In this document: piece by piece, positions 1 to 9,884 of the stretch
How positions within the stretch are numbered: position 1 is the stretch's first letter
Layout of the letters: each line of letters opens with the position of its first letter
Assembly: GCA_003427395.1 (NCBI GenBank)
Contig: BFEA01000321.1
Coordinates: 1,628,849-1,664,324, forward strand
DNA: 35,476 nt
Direction: 5' to 3'
Source: Chara braunii
Taxonomy: Eukaryota; Streptophyta; Charophyceae; Charales; Characeae
Position numbers and translations under genes: made by a program
Notes under the pieces: model-generated
What the model was told of the DNA's origin: nothing
The model's input: the letters and a program-made list of their open reading frames with translations, nothing else
Database searches by the model: none

Positions 1-105
1 GGGGTCCGCGTTCGGCCCGAACGGCCGAACGCATCCCCAAGGGATCCCATACGTTCGGGCATTCGGGTTCGGGCGTTCGTCCCGTCCCGAACGCTGGTTA
101 CCCTA
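1..105 (-). repeat. GC-rich CCGAACG-type dispersed repeat, copy 1
   Basis: Its reverse complement matches 9586-9680 closely: GGGTAACC, then several CCGAAC/CGAACG blocks, ATGGGAYCCCTTGGGGATG, then CGTTCGGCC and GCGGACC. The other copy runs directly into poly(A), which this copy lacks because the window begins there. The composition (CpG-rich CCGAACG words) is very unlike the AT-rich DNA next to it. A related GC-rich block with the same AT-repeat and GGTNACC boundary is at 10246-10355. Family unknown; it may be a small retroposon or a satellite monomer. Confidence 0.6.
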
Positions 106-250
106 TATATATATATATATACATAGACAAGTAGGTAGATAGAGAGATAGATAGATAAATAATGGATAAGTAGATATATAAATAGATAAGTATATTAATT
201 AAATTAGTATAAATAAACAAAGAGATAAATAGATAAAATATATAACGAAT
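106..250. repeat. (AT)n and GATA-like simple repeats
   Basis: A short (TA)n run at about 106-120 passes into degenerate AGATAGAT/AAATAGATA tetranucleotide repeats. The (TA)n run abuts the end of the GC-rich repeat, as it also does near 9567-9585 and 10349-10370, so it probably belongs to the repeat boundary. Confidence 0.6.
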
Positions 251-443
251 ATTAAAGCGGTATAGTTTCATAGATGTACATCAGATGGACGGACCAATAG
301 AGATGAACATTAATTTATAGATTGATACGCTAAAAATTATAGTCAGAGAATAAATGTGAAAATCACAAATATAAGGATGTCGAAGAGATGTTTAAAGTGA
401 TAACAGAGTGAGATACCTTTAAGCAAACATTTAAAGGGAGGTG

Positions 444-530
444 GTGTACATGAGTATGTGTATGTGTATGTATGTGAGTGTATGTGCGTATGTGTGTATG
501 TGTGTATGTATGTGTGTGTGTTTGTGTGTG
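444..530. repeat. (TG)n / TATG microsatellite
   Basis: Alternating GT with ATGT interruptions over about 85 bp. Its reverse strand translates into a His/Thr repeat that is an artefact of the microsatellite. Nothing else coding is seen between 250 and 560. Confidence 0.7.
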
Positions 531-1278
531 AAAGAAAACGAAAACCATATTTTCAATTGTGAACGAGCTAATTATATTTACGATGAGGTGTTATTTGTAT
601 GAGAGCAATGTGTTTTATTGTTATGTGAAAGTCTTTCAAGTCACCATTTTTTAGATCCTTCTTGTTTTTTATTATTGTTGTTAAAATTTCGTTGTTGTCT
701 TGCAACCATCAATATACCCTTATTGTCAACCAGACGTTTATCTTTCACTATGTGCGTTTTTCAGTTTGTAATGTTTGTTGTCGATAAACTTGCTAATTTG
801 CAGCATCAATTGAGTTGTTGTAGATATGTGTTTTTTTTCACAACAGAAAACTTGCAGTTGCAACAGATCGTATTTAATAGCACTTGAAATAATTATGCTC
901 TACCAAAAATTGTTACGTTGCAGCACACGTATTTTTCTTTATGTGTCGGTGTATGTTACTTTGTTCATTACCCTAAAATCTCTTTGTCAAGTCCGGTTAT
1001 TGCAACCAGTGTCTTCGAACTTGTTTACGTATAACTCCAGCTCTGTCATAAAACAATCTTTCCTGTTAGTTTATTATTGATTGAAGTTTTATCCTTGTGA
1101 AAAGTCCATTTGTCTGTGTTGGGGAAATGTGCCGCGTTTGTTTTTCTTTTTTTATTATCTATCAACAATTTACAATTGAGGAGAAAATCTTCATATAGAA
1201 GCGTCTTACTAGGCTACTTGAGTGACCGAAGATCGGTTGCTCGGTCGAGTCACTGGTGCCAACGCATCATGAATCCCA
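531..1278. other. AT-rich stretch with no recognisable gene
   Basis: T-rich DNA with short open frames (for example 618-887 and 826-1080 on plus) whose translations are Leu/Phe/Cys-rich and match no family I recognise. I see no splice-bounded exon, RNA gene or repeat structure here. Confidence 0.4.
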
Positions 1279-1511
1279 ACAACGATTTCGTTAAATGGAC
1301 ATTTTATATTTTTTGAACAAAAATGAAACCCACTCATTTGGCCATAAAAATGTCACCGTTTTAGCTCCTTAGGGTCCCCATTGGATGTACCTGAACTTCA
1401 GTTAAGTCTAAATGGTCTCTCAGGAGATAAAGTGTGATAATTTTGGGTCAAATAAGTAGGTTTCAATTTCGTTCAAAAAATATAAAATGTCCGTTTTGAC
1501 AAAATCGCAGT
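1279..1511. mobile_element. MITE-like inverted-repeat element, family A copy 1
   Basis: Long imperfect terminal inverted repeats of about 60 bp: 1283-1342 (CGATTTCGTT, GGACATTTTATATTTTTTGA, then a TGAAACC block) pairs with 1445-1507 read backwards (CGATTTTGTC, the same ATTTTATATTTTTTGAAC core, TTGAAACC). The roughly 100-bp centre has no coding potential. The same family recurs at 5512-5830, so it is mobile. The exact ends and target duplication are uncertain here. A 12-13 bp direct repeat (GTCGAGTCACT plus GG or TGG) lies further out at 1243-1255 and 1534-1547, but the distance from the inverted repeats makes it doubtful as a duplication. Confidence 0.6.
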
Positions 1512-2697
1512 TTCCCTATGATATAAGCTAGCAGTCGAGTCACTTGGGTCATCTTGTTTTCCTAGGTGCTAATATAAAAAAATCTTTACTAAATACAGAA
1601 TTACAAATTGAATTAAAAAATATTTTCTTTTTGTTCTTAATCCGGTCGGACTAGTGGTTTCATGCCACCATAATAGCATAGAATATGATTTTATTTTATT
1701 TTTTTTGGGAATAACGAATTTTGAAGTTGCCCGCAAATTATTCGATTTATTATTTTGCACACTTTGGATGTTTCTGGACTTTTTCATTTTTTTCGCCCCG
1801 ATGAGCCACCCGAGCAGCTCAACTTGAAGTTCAGCTGAGTGTCAAGGGTGGTATTATTCCGAATATTTGATAATTAGTTTCATGGCAAATTCATGCATAC
1901 TGCATTTATGAAAAAGTGGGGTAGGTCTCCTTTTTTGAATCACAAAATAGGTTTGTTATTGCATCTGAGTGCACATTTTGCACCATATGCATGGAGCGAA
2001 GGACTTTAAATTTGCAACAAAAAATTATTTCAAGTTGTGGAGTGCGAAGGCGGAGCAGCAACATTTACATGTCGGATTCCACCTTACACCTTGTGGTATA
2101 TACAACATTTCGTTGTGGTTTTGAAATATGAACTTCGGGTACAAAAACAAGCACGTCACATATGAAATACATTTCATATTGTAGTTTTCTCTTCTTATGA
2201 ACATTTCTATTTAAAATATTTCATTCCAAAATAAAAATTGTCATTCCAAAAAGTGATTTATCCTTCCAAAATAGTGTTTTACATTTCAATTACCAACTTA
2301 ATTCAGTTTATTTATGGATCTAACAAATTTGAAATCGATCATAATAGAAAATCAATTTTAGTTGAAATTTCAAAACATTGTCTAAACTTTTGATCCAAAT
2401 ATGACTTTTGTGTAAGTTAGAAGGAAATTTTATTTGTTAGATTGAAAGATGGCAAGCTAGATGAAATTTTTTTGAAGAATGTTTATTTAACTTAGAAGTT
2501 GATTTCATTGACTAGTTTCAAGGGATTTTTATATTAAAGGAGGAGTTGTCACCATTGGAGAAACCGCTTTTGTTGTAACGAAAGTTGCACATCAATTAAG
2601 GTGTTATACGTCATCTTGTGCGCAACCATTATCATCAAGTTTGACTGGTCCTGAAAGCGGTTCGAGCTCCTCTTTGTGAAATGCGGAGTTTATCGTT

Positions 2698-2703
<6 letters not shown>
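1512..2703. other. AT-rich, non-coding stretch
   Basis: No gene recognised. The part around 2190-2560 has repeated CATTCCAAAA/TTCATTCC words and an AAGTTAGAAGG block. It resembles in composition and wording the 522-bp MITE-like insertion at 33463-33984, so it may be a diverged relative, but I could not define ends. Confidence 0.3.

Positions 2704-2769
<66 letters not shown>
2704..2769. repeat. (CT)n microsatellite
   Basis: Uninterrupted CT dinucleotide run of about 66 bp. On the complementary strand it is (GA)n. Confidence 0.95.
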
Positions 2770-2772
<3 letters not shown>

Positions 2773-3307
2773 CCAATAGATGCTTGTTACAAGGATAGCC
2801 TATTTCACTTCTCTTTCTTGAAACATAGGGTCACCACTTGGAGAGAACCTGTGTAGAAGATCGGATGCGGTCGACAAGTGCACTGCAAAAGACGAAGGAA
2901 TGGCGAGTTGAAACAGGGGTATATGACTTGGCAATGCAACAAGGAAAACTTTGGGTTGAAGTTGATCGGGTAGATAAGAAAATCATTCAGATAAGTCAAG
3001 CGGACAATGAGTAAGAGCATGAAAAGCATGATACGCGTGATTCCATATAATTTTTCCTCACTCTTAAGTGTGATAAGTCGTGACGAATAGGTACAACAAA
3101 ATTACAGCGACTTCATCTAACTATTCCTCCTCCTTTTTGTATTGTCATGTCATACCTCCGTTTGCAATCCGACTCGCTTTCGAAGTTAACAAAGTTCATT
3201 TTAACACACACAAAGTATAGAAAAAGGAAAGAGCGTCATTTTACTATGTAAATATTTCATTTATCATGTGTGTTTGTTCTTCAAACATATGTGTCGGTCT
3301 ATCAGGT

Positions 3308-3309
<2 letters not shown>
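2770..3309. other. Unassigned sequence between two CT tracts
   Basis: Mixed-composition DNA of about 540 bp without long frames in a consistent direction. No motif, RNA fold or repeat recognised. Confidence 0.4.
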
Positions 3310-3357
<48 letters not shown>

Positions 3358-3440
3358 GTCACTTTTCTTTATTGCATGCATGACGTCACAAAAAGCCCGT
3401 TTCCCTCGTTGGCATCACTGTTTATCCCACCGGATTCAAA

Positions 3441-3507
<67 letters not shown>
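3310..3507. repeat. Two (CT)n tracts separated by unique DNA
   Basis: CT runs at 3310-3355 and 3445-3507, with about 90 bp of ordinary sequence between. Both overlapping plus-strand open frames here are runs of Leu-Ser and are not genes. Confidence 0.9.
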
Positions 3508-3509
<2 letters not shown>

Positions 3510-4159
3510 CATACGCAACACCTTTCCCTCTGACTCTCTCATGGTCGTTTCCCCTTCTACACACGTGGTTTATGTCCACCAGCCGCTAGTCTCCCCAGCC
3601 CGCACATGTGACTGTCGAAAAGGCATTCATACATAAATTTATTTTGACCCCTTCAACTTGCTTTTCGGGGTCCACACCCCTCCTAAGTTCTTTTTGGGGT
3701 CCCCTTTAAACCGATCGTTTGCAAAGCCATAAACGGTATATGGGTTTGCAAATGTGAGCAAGGAGCTATACATCCATGACATTCTATATTTAACGGCCTC
3801 GCTGTAGCCTTAGGACATAGTCCGATTCTGCAGGTTGTGAGGCAAGGGGAGGTTTTTCCAATTTTATAGATTGCATGGGAGTTAGAGAATTATTGTGGTA
3901 TTTACCATTTTTGTCATGTTCCTCTGGCTGTATTAATTTCATTGGATCCAGCATCCACTCCGGAGAGAGATCATCTTCAATCGGGTCTCATCGATTGATC
4001 AAAAGGTGAATCATTGTCATTTGGGGCAAAGAAGTAAGCACGGTTAGGTGGATGAGGAATACGCGGATCAGATTGTGGGAAGCAGACGTTGATCAGTCGC
4101 ACTTGTGCTTAGAGTGGATGTTAGTCGTGTAACTTGAAATGTTGTGCAAGTAGTTGCAC
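3508..4159. other. No gene recognised
   Basis: About 650 bp of mixed-composition DNA. The CCTTTCCC.. and GGGGTCC words near 3640-3710 are locally repetitive (three versions of TTTNGGGGTC), but no element boundary is visible. Confidence 0.35.
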
Positions 4160-4960
4160 CTCGTGTCTAGGGCACATGCAGGCATGCAGCACTGAAAAAA
4201 TCATCGCCGCATGACGGGTCTTGGACTCTATGTGTAATTTGTTTTGCTAGTGTGTATTGAGAGTGACAATGTTGTTGCGACGGTTGTTGGTATATCATCA
4301 GAGCATCTCTAACCCTTGCAGGGGGGGCGTCGGGCCTGTAATCATGTTGTTCCAAGACAAATGAGGTCACCGTCTTGGAGGAGGTGGTGGAGATAGGGAA
4401 CGTCTCTGCCGAAAAGATATTTGTACCGCACGATCTGACATTGGATGCATCTGCCGACGGGGCCTATGTGGTGGCTGATCTAACCATGAATGTGTTGACG
4501 ATGAAGTCGATGACGAAGGGGGGGCATACGAGGTGTAGGGTGAGGAGGAGGAGGAGGAGGAGGGAGGAAAGGATAAGGAAGAAGAGGAGACAGATGACTG
4601 AAGGGATGATGATAAGAGAAGTAAGCGGTTCAAGTCATGGTGGTGGTAGTGGTGATGATGGTGGTGGTGGTGATGGTGGTGATAGTGATGGTGGGGGGGG
4701 GGAGAAAGGAGGGGGGGGGNGAGGTAACGATGATGATGGAGTGGAAGGTGGCAGTGGTGGCGATGCACTTTCAACAGTAGTCACCGGTATTGGTAGGATG
4801 CAAGCTTTCATCCTCTGTTGTCATTACGACAATATTTACACTATTTGTAGCGGTTGGCATTGTCCCTAACTGAGTCGGTATATACACATTGACATCTGAC
4901 ATTTCTTCAGGACTAACAAGAGAGAGTGGACCCCCTGCGTTTGATTGTGGAAAAGGTTGA
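4160..4960. repeat. Low-complexity GGT/GAT/GAG-rich region downstream of RT relic
   Basis: (GAG)n at about 4542-4563 and (GGT/GAT)n with G-runs at about 4638-4760, with an ambiguous base at 4720. Translated on the minus strand it gives His- and Pro/Ser-rich peptide, on the plus strand Gly/Asp. It follows the post-RT part of the minus-strand element, so it could be the low-complexity C-terminal tail of that protein. The composition alone cannot prove coding. Confidence 0.4.
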
Positions 4961-5019
4961 TATTGCTGCATGTAGTCAGGATTGGTATTAGAGAGTGGGT
5001 GGTGGTTTGTTGCATGTGG

Positions 5020-5430
5020 TTTTATGGAGGACATGTGCGTAGAATTAACATGTTGCAATGAGTGAGCAATCGCCCAGTGCAGCATTCAATGATCGAAAGT
5101 CGTGTGACATAAGTGGGTACTCGGCACTGCCGGCAACAGACATATGCAGTCCAACCTCTGGGTAGGATACTGAGAGGATGGCCCCTAACAAGCATATGTC
5201 GTATCAGGGAAGTCACTACAGCTTCGTAGTTGGTAGTATTGTTACAAATATGTTTGAACCTTGTAAGTTATCTCATAACTTGAAAGGCACATGCGGGCTC
5301 ATGAGCGGGGGTAATGAAAGAAGCAGTGGGATATCGTATAAGTAGGAATGTTCGGTCCTCAGGCTTATCAAACACAGCAATGCGAAGTGAGTCGTCTAGC
5401 TGAACCTAGATTCTAGCCACAATTAAAAAA
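5020..5430 (-). pseudogene. RT element: post-RT region
   Basis: Beyond the MITE the minus strand resumes with a frame reading LRIAVFDKPEDRTF, then IRYPTASFITPAHEPAC, and after a stop a TSLIRHMLVRGHP segment (5216-5022 frame). The family pattern here is VYDKRxDFxFxVxxYPxxxSxIP followed by a helix ending xxRGxP, and the match in order and spacing supports continuity across the insertion. It ends in low-complexity sequence at about 4960. Confidence 0.5.
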
Positions 5431-5511
5431 TAATTACATGACCCATATTGCTCATAAGAGTTTCCACTCTAGACCAAACTGAGAAGGGGAGGGCGGAGAC
5501 CTGGTCCATGA

Positions 5512-5830
5512 TAGAGCAACAATTTTTTCAATATGGATATTTTTTTATTTTTTAAGCAAAATTGAAACCGACTAAATTAGTCCAATGAAGGTTAAAAGTT
5601 TTAGCTTTTGAGGGTACGACGTACCCCCTGATCTCCAACTACGTCTTGATACATTCAAGGGGTACGTTGTTCCCCCTGGACTCCAACTAAGTTAGATAAA
5701 TCTAGGGAGTAGAGTATTTTAACAATACTGTACACTTACAAGCAAAAATAATTGACCTCAATTGGGCCAATTTAGACAGTTTCAATTCCGTTCAAAAAAT
5801 ACAACATATCTATTTTGACGAAATCGCTGT
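5512..5830. mobile_element. MITE-like element, family A copy 2, inserted in RT relic
   Basis: Terminal inverted repeats of about 60 bp: the left end (TTTTTTCAATATGGATAT, then ATTTTTTAAGC and ATTGAAACCGACTAAATTAG) pairs with the right end read backwards (CGATTTCGTCAAAATAGATA, TTTTTTGAACGG, ATTGAAACTGTCTAAATTGG). It is the same family as 1279-1511. CATGA occurs at both edges (5507-5511 and 5831-5835) and is a likely 5-bp target duplication. The element enters the RT reading frame four bases after the FIDD catalytic codons, so it post-dates the RT insertion. The centre is non-coding and contains a GGGGTACGTYGTWCCCCYTG-like block twice. Confidence 0.7.
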
Positions 5831-5833
5831 CAT

Positions 5834-6300
5834 GAGACATCATCAATGAATCGGCACATGAATGCATATGCTTGCACAGCGTGCAGAGCTTGCTGGCAAA
5901 GTTCGTCGATGAACTTTGCTTTGTCTCAATAGAGCATGAGGTTGACAATTTTTTGTCCGACATTAGTGCCCATAGGAATACTGAACACCTGATGGCGCAA
6001 AACGTCATCCGTTGTCTGAAGATATGTATTAGAGACCACAAACGACAAATGATGTTCAATTTCGGATATTGAGAGGGCGTCATAAATATGTTAAGTAACC
6101 CACTTTTCGCGGTGACGCACTCCTACAACCACGTACATTTGTATTGGCCTGCTATTCTATGGGATCCACAACAAAGCATAATCATGTGTTTCACAAACAA
6201 CATTTATGACATTGTTAAGAATTTTGTTGTCTGGCATATTCGTGTACATTGTTGTAAAATTCATTGTGTGTGGCGTACACCCTTGAAGAGTGTGCATTCT
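5834..6300 (-). pseudogene. RT element: palm domain with PMGTN and FIDD boxes
   Basis: One continuous minus-strand frame from 6300 to 5833 gives MNFTTMYTNMPDNKILNN at its start, an ALSISEIEHH...NTYLQT segment, SIPMGTN (codons at 5982-5962), KFIDELCQQ and RFIDDV (FIDD at 5850-5839). These are RT motifs A, B and C. Motif A normally reads DFTTMYT. Here the Asp codon is AAT (Asn), which removes a catalytic metal ligand. In-frame stops occur at three places in this frame before PMGTN and after it (TAG, TAA and TGA). The downstream edge is cut by the MITE at 5512-5830. The motif evidence for an RT is strong, the subclass less so. Confidence 0.8.
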
Positions 6301-6706
6301 ACTTGAGATCCATAATCACTTATTTAGCACTTTGCACGATCCAACAACCTTGCTCACCACTTTCTTCATAAATCTCATTGTCCTTATTGCGTAGAGACTT
6401 TATGATGGCTTGAAGAACATAGCTAAGTGAATGAGAGACCATTGTTGATCTTACAAAAGGCTTATTAGGAGACTTGTTTTGAAGGTTCGAGACTGAAGGT
6501 CGGTGTGGTGATGAGAGAAAGGTTGTTTCACTCAATAACTCCAATAATTAGACGTAGAGCAGGTGGGGATTTGTATGCTTTGAGTGTGAAGCAGAGATAA
6601 TGGAGGGCGTCAATATCTCGATTTTCTCAGTGTTGAAATTTGCATCGCGTTCAAGGATGACGCCTAATTATATACATGTGTACCAGTGTTTACAGCAGTT
6701 TGTCAT

Positions 6707-6817
6707 GTGGTGCGATGACTTATTGATAGGTACTATGATAAATTGTTGTTGTAGTCGTTGTGCGATGTTTTATCGATAGGTACTATGTGAAACTGTTATT
6801 GTAGTTACTGAAGAAAT
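6707..6817. repeat. 55-bp tandem duplication inside RT relic
   Basis: Two adjacent copies of about 55 bp share TGTGCGATG, TTATYGATAGGTACTATG and TTGTTRTTGTAGT. On the minus strand the unit encodes VPIDKTSHN in one copy and the degenerate VPINKSSHH in the other, the DK-containing segment upstream of the RT core. The differences between copies are mostly transitions. Confidence 0.7.
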
Positions 6818-6882
6818 GTGTCGGTACTTCATATGGCAGTCTGATTATGCGCTTGGTACGACGACCTATAAAAAATTCAATT

Positions 6883-7500
6883 TCATCTACATAGCCGGAA
6901 GAGACTGTCAGCAATTGACGCTTGATTATTTCGTGTTAATCTCATGACTGTTATAAGCTTGGCAATATACTCATTCAAACTGAGTTTCAACACTTTCATC
7001 ATGTTTGTGGTGTCGTCATTAAGGCGGTACTCGGAGGCTTCCAAGAAGAGTGTCCACAAGTGCATGTCTTGTATGATAGTGCAGTGCACTGTGGCCACAT
7101 GATCATCAAATATGTTTGCACAACGTGAAAATTGTTGTCGACATGGGCAAGTATTAGGGTCTAGAGGAGGCATATTGAGTGCCACTTCTGAAAAATTACA
7201 AAATTTGACACGAATAGGTGGCCCCATCTTGTCACAGATACGCATGTCTTTTGCACGAGCAGGTCATGGATATAATTTAACGACCTCCGGTAGCCGAAAG
7301 AGACACCCGGTAATTGTGTGGTCCGAGAAACCTGATGCATGTGCATAACCTTAATAGATTTTAAGAACAGAGTCCTATCATGTGTAGAACTCAAATACAT
7401 TTGACGTGAATATTGCAAACCACGAATTATCCACTCCAGGTCATGAATGTCCGGTGTGGAGTTCGGGACTTTTGTTTGCAACCATTGCAAGTAGCGAGAG
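6883..7500 (-). pseudogene. RT element: upstream Cys-rich region
   Basis: The frame 7245-6883 reads PPIRVKFCNFSEVALNM, then DPNTCPC (Cys33 and Cys35 of the frame), then a FDDHVATVHCTIIQD and LWTLFLEASEYR segment. In this retroelement family the equivalent is a CxC motif followed by GHVxTGDLxII and LRxLxxxGPxYR, located upstream of the RT. The overlapping frame 7490-7161 supplies the preceding residues (LPGVSFGYRR... ), so a frameshift lies around 7160-7250. The biochemical role of this region is not known to me. The GDL signature is already eroded to VHC, consistent with long neutral decay. Confidence 0.55.
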
Positions 7501-8040
7501 CACTATGTTGAGGTGGCTTAGGAGAGGGTACAAGATATCAATTGCCCTTGGCTGGAATAAGCATGCGATGTAGGGCCGAGCGCACAACATAGAAATGACA
7601 TGAGACTATGTCAATCGTGAAGGATTTCTCACCAACAATTTATGTAGCAAACGAGTCATGGAAAGGGGATTACGACTATCGCTCGAATGAATCCAAATGT
7701 TTTTACGACGAGATCATCTGAAATGTTGTAATCGCCCTTGCCGGAGGACGCTGTTGAAGCCTCGAGGGTATATAGGGTTGTCAGGCGCCGAACCCAAAAC
7801 CCTTCATGAGGAGTAATCGCACGTTTAAACAGTTGAGGATTGATGGAAACGTTAGTAATCAGACAGAGATGGGGACCTATACACTTCAAGGGATGAGCAA
7901 CATAATGTTGAGTGTACAAAATTAGATTCAACGTGGGTCTCATGTTTAATATTTCAACATGCGTTGAAACCACGCTGAAACAGCGTTGAAATGTGTGTTT
8001 ACCGCAACGCGTGAAGATTTTTCTCGTGGGCAAAAAATAA

Positions 8041-8144
8041 CAAAATAATAATCATATAAAAAATAAAGGGTTGATATTTTTAAAATCTGCATACCCTATT
8101 ACCCATACTTTTTTATTATTGTTTTGGCTTCAGCCTTCAAGTAT

Positions 8145-8192
<48 letters not shown>

Positions 8193-8340
8193 GAAATGGG
8201 TGTTCCTTCTTTAGGGCGTAATCTTACTTAGCGCTTACGGCCGCTTCCGCTTGGACCCCTGACCGTTTTTCCTTTTTTTTTTTTTTTTTTTAATTGCCAC
8301 CCAGATCCGTTTTGTACTAGACCTTCATTTTTGCGCCCCA
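8041..8340. other. Poly(A) 43-mer and poly(T) 21-mer region
   Basis: An uninterrupted A-run spans 8149-8191 and a T-run about 8270-8291. Between them is about 80 bp of mixed sequence (TAGGGCGTAATCTTACTTAGCG...). Poly(A) on plus followed by poly(T) looks like two retroposon tails facing each other, but neither body is recognisable. Confidence 0.45.
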
Positions 8341-8700
8341 GGTACACACACGTGCACACCGACACCAGTGTGTGTGGCCCTTATCTCACATACTCGCACA
8401 CGCACACGTGCTCTCTCTCACATGCACGCGCTTCACCTTCTTCCCGCTGCTTACCGTACTTGCACACCCTTCTCTCCTGCTGTGTTTTTCTTCCTCTCTA
8501 ACTCTCTCTTCCTTCGCTGTGCGCCCTTGCTTTCTAGCGCGTGCCTCCACTGTGTACATGGGATGATTCTCACCCTCTGCGTGCTTGCTGACTCACCACA
8601 CTCTTCCTTTCCTTGCGCGCGTTGTTTTCTCTGTGCTGCACACATGCTATTATGATGCCCGTACACATGCAAATATGTGCACGTTTGTTTGTTTGCTTTT
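8341..8700. other. CA/CT-rich sequence, no gene
   Basis: CACACGTGCACACC-type purine-pyrimidine alternation followed by pyrimidine-rich DNA. The open frames on both strands are compositional. Confidence 0.4.
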
Positions 8701-8760
8701 TTCAATCAACCAATCAATCAATCAGTCAATTATTCATTTGTCCATCTATTAATCAATTAA
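8701..8760. repeat. (AATC)n-like microsatellite
   Basis: Degenerate CAATCAATCAATCAGTCAAT repeat of about 60 bp. Confidence 0.7.
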
Positions 8761-9140
8761 CAAGTTTAGATCAATCTTTATCTGCTGAAATACAGGATGC
8801 TTCGAAAAAACAAGGATTTGCTAGAAAAAAAAAAGATAATCTTCATAAATTAGCTGAACCGTAGCTTTTCTCATTATCGTTGGTGGTAAGAATGTACATA
8901 TAGAAATCACCACCAACTAAGCCCGAGTACGCGCAGTAGCCCGCTCGAGCCTGTTGTTGCTCAATATACATACACTAGTAGCACTCTATGTATCTCTACA
9001 TAGGACGGACTCTACCTTCAACTAGTTTCAAGGCGACTATACTAACCGCCTGAAGTTGTTTCACATATAGTCTCTAAGGATCCTACACAGACATATGTTG
9101 GTTTCCTGCGGATTATGCCCATTACAGTAATCAATTAATT
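8761..9140. other. Unassigned DNA with a small hairpin
   Basis: GTTGGTGGT near 8880 and ACCACCAAC near 8910 form a perfect 9-bp inverted repeat with a loop of about 20 nt. No coding frame or RNA family recognised in the rest. Confidence 0.3.
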
Positions 9141-9282
9141 AGTTTTTTTTGTTTTTTTAATTCTAATCACCCACCCCCATCCCCAACTCACCCATAAAAA
9201 AAAATTATTCTTTCTCCTTACCCAATAGGTTGGGACAAGGCCCCAGAGCCTTAATCTCCAACCCAGCCCTCCACGAGGAGGG

Positions 9283-9285
<3 letters not shown>

Positions 9286-9313
<28 letters not shown>

Positions 9314-9400
9314 CTACGTGGGTGGGGGCTGGTGGGGGGTTGGTTGGCATTTCGAGGGGTGGGGGGATGGCCGGGAGGGTGGGGGGGGGGAGATCGGGGT
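9286..9400 (+). repeat. (GA)n followed by a G-run tract with quadruplex potential
   Basis: (GA)n at about 9286-9313, then GTGGGTGGGGGC, GGTGGGGGG, GAGGGGTGGGGGG and GGGAGGGTGGGGGGGGGG: many runs of three or more G within about 80 bp on the plus strand, enough for one or more G-quadruplexes. The flanks 9140-9285 and 9400-9560 are C-rich or G-rich and non-coding. Confidence 0.6.
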
Positions 9401-9585
9401 TGTTGGGCCACGTGTCCAAACCACTATGGACCCCCACCGTTGAAAAGAAAGTGGTAAGAGAGCCCCTGTTTATTTAGTCAACGGGAATTCAATGGGGGTT
9501 TGGGGGATTTAACGGCTTTCAACGACAGTTAAACTGCACCCGCCCCCCCCTTGAAAAGACAAATATATATATACATACAGGGTAA

Positions 9586-9679
9586 CCGGCGCTTGGGACG
9601 GGCCGAACGCCCAAACCCGAACGCCCGAACGTATGGGACCCCTTGGGGATGTGTTCGGCCGTTCAGGCCGAACGCGGAC

Positions 9680-9710
<31 letters not shown>
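9586..9710 (+). mobile_element. CCGAACG-type repeat copy 2 with poly(A) tail
   Basis: The inverse of the repeat at 1-105, here followed at 9681-9710 by 30 A. A conserved GC-rich body ending in GCGGACC plus an A-tail suggests retroposition (SINE-like), though no A-box/B-box promoter is visible. A (TA)n stretch precedes the body, as in the other copies. Confidence 0.5.
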
Positions 9711-9711
<1 letters not shown>

Positions 9712-9884
9712 AAAGTCACCAAAAACATCTGAAAAAAAGATATGTTATGAAGAGAAATAAATTAAACAAGATTTGCCTGAGCATTACATCCGAATTCCTT
9801 ACCAAATTTGAAATAAAAATAAAATACAGAAAACAAATACTAATAATAAAAATAAATAAAAATAAAAAGAGAATTAAATTTAAT
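9711..9884. other. A-rich, non-coding
   Basis: AAATAAA-rich DNA between the poly(A) tail and the tandem duplication. No gene seen. Confidence 0.4.

Larger units (their letters stand above)
4960..8040 (-). pseudogene. Decayed non-LTR reverse transcriptase element, Penelope-like type (minus strand)
   Basis: Reading the minus strand from about 8033 downwards, fragments of one protein appear in family order: an N-terminal part (8033-7656, weak), a Cys/His block with CPC and a HVATVHCTIIQD-like segment (7245-6883), a VPIDKTSHN segment (about 6780), a KSPNKPFVRST...CWIVQSAK block (6544-6320), RT catalytic blocks (6300-5834) and a post-RT block VFDKPEDR...IRYPTASFITP (about 5420-5300). This order (DKT, LHKxP-like, DFTTMYT, IPMGTN, YIDD, YDK/YP) is that of a widespread family of eukaryotic non-LTR retroelements. 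I assign it to Penelope-like or a relative from memory of the motifs, not from a search. It is dead: many stops, at least one frameshift near 6320, a tandem duplication at 6707-6817 and a MITE at 5512-5830. No GIY-YIG endonuclease is visible. Confidence 0.7.

Noticed and set aside
3266-3636. Open frames of 107-122 residues rich in Leu-Ser across the CT tracts
   Set aside because: The translation is the microsatellite itself; both overlapping frames are open for the same reason.
4367-4869. Opposing frames of 135 (His/Pro/Ser) and 164 (Gly/Asp/Arg) residues
   Set aside because: They are mirror readings of GGT/GAT/GAG repeats with an ambiguous base; no domain. At most the minus one is the tail of the RT relic.
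1-9710. A 9.7-kb composite transposon bounded by the inverted CCGAACG repeats
   Set aside because: The repeats are dispersed elements with their own A-tail and a third relative nearby; the interior is a mosaic of unrelated nested elements.
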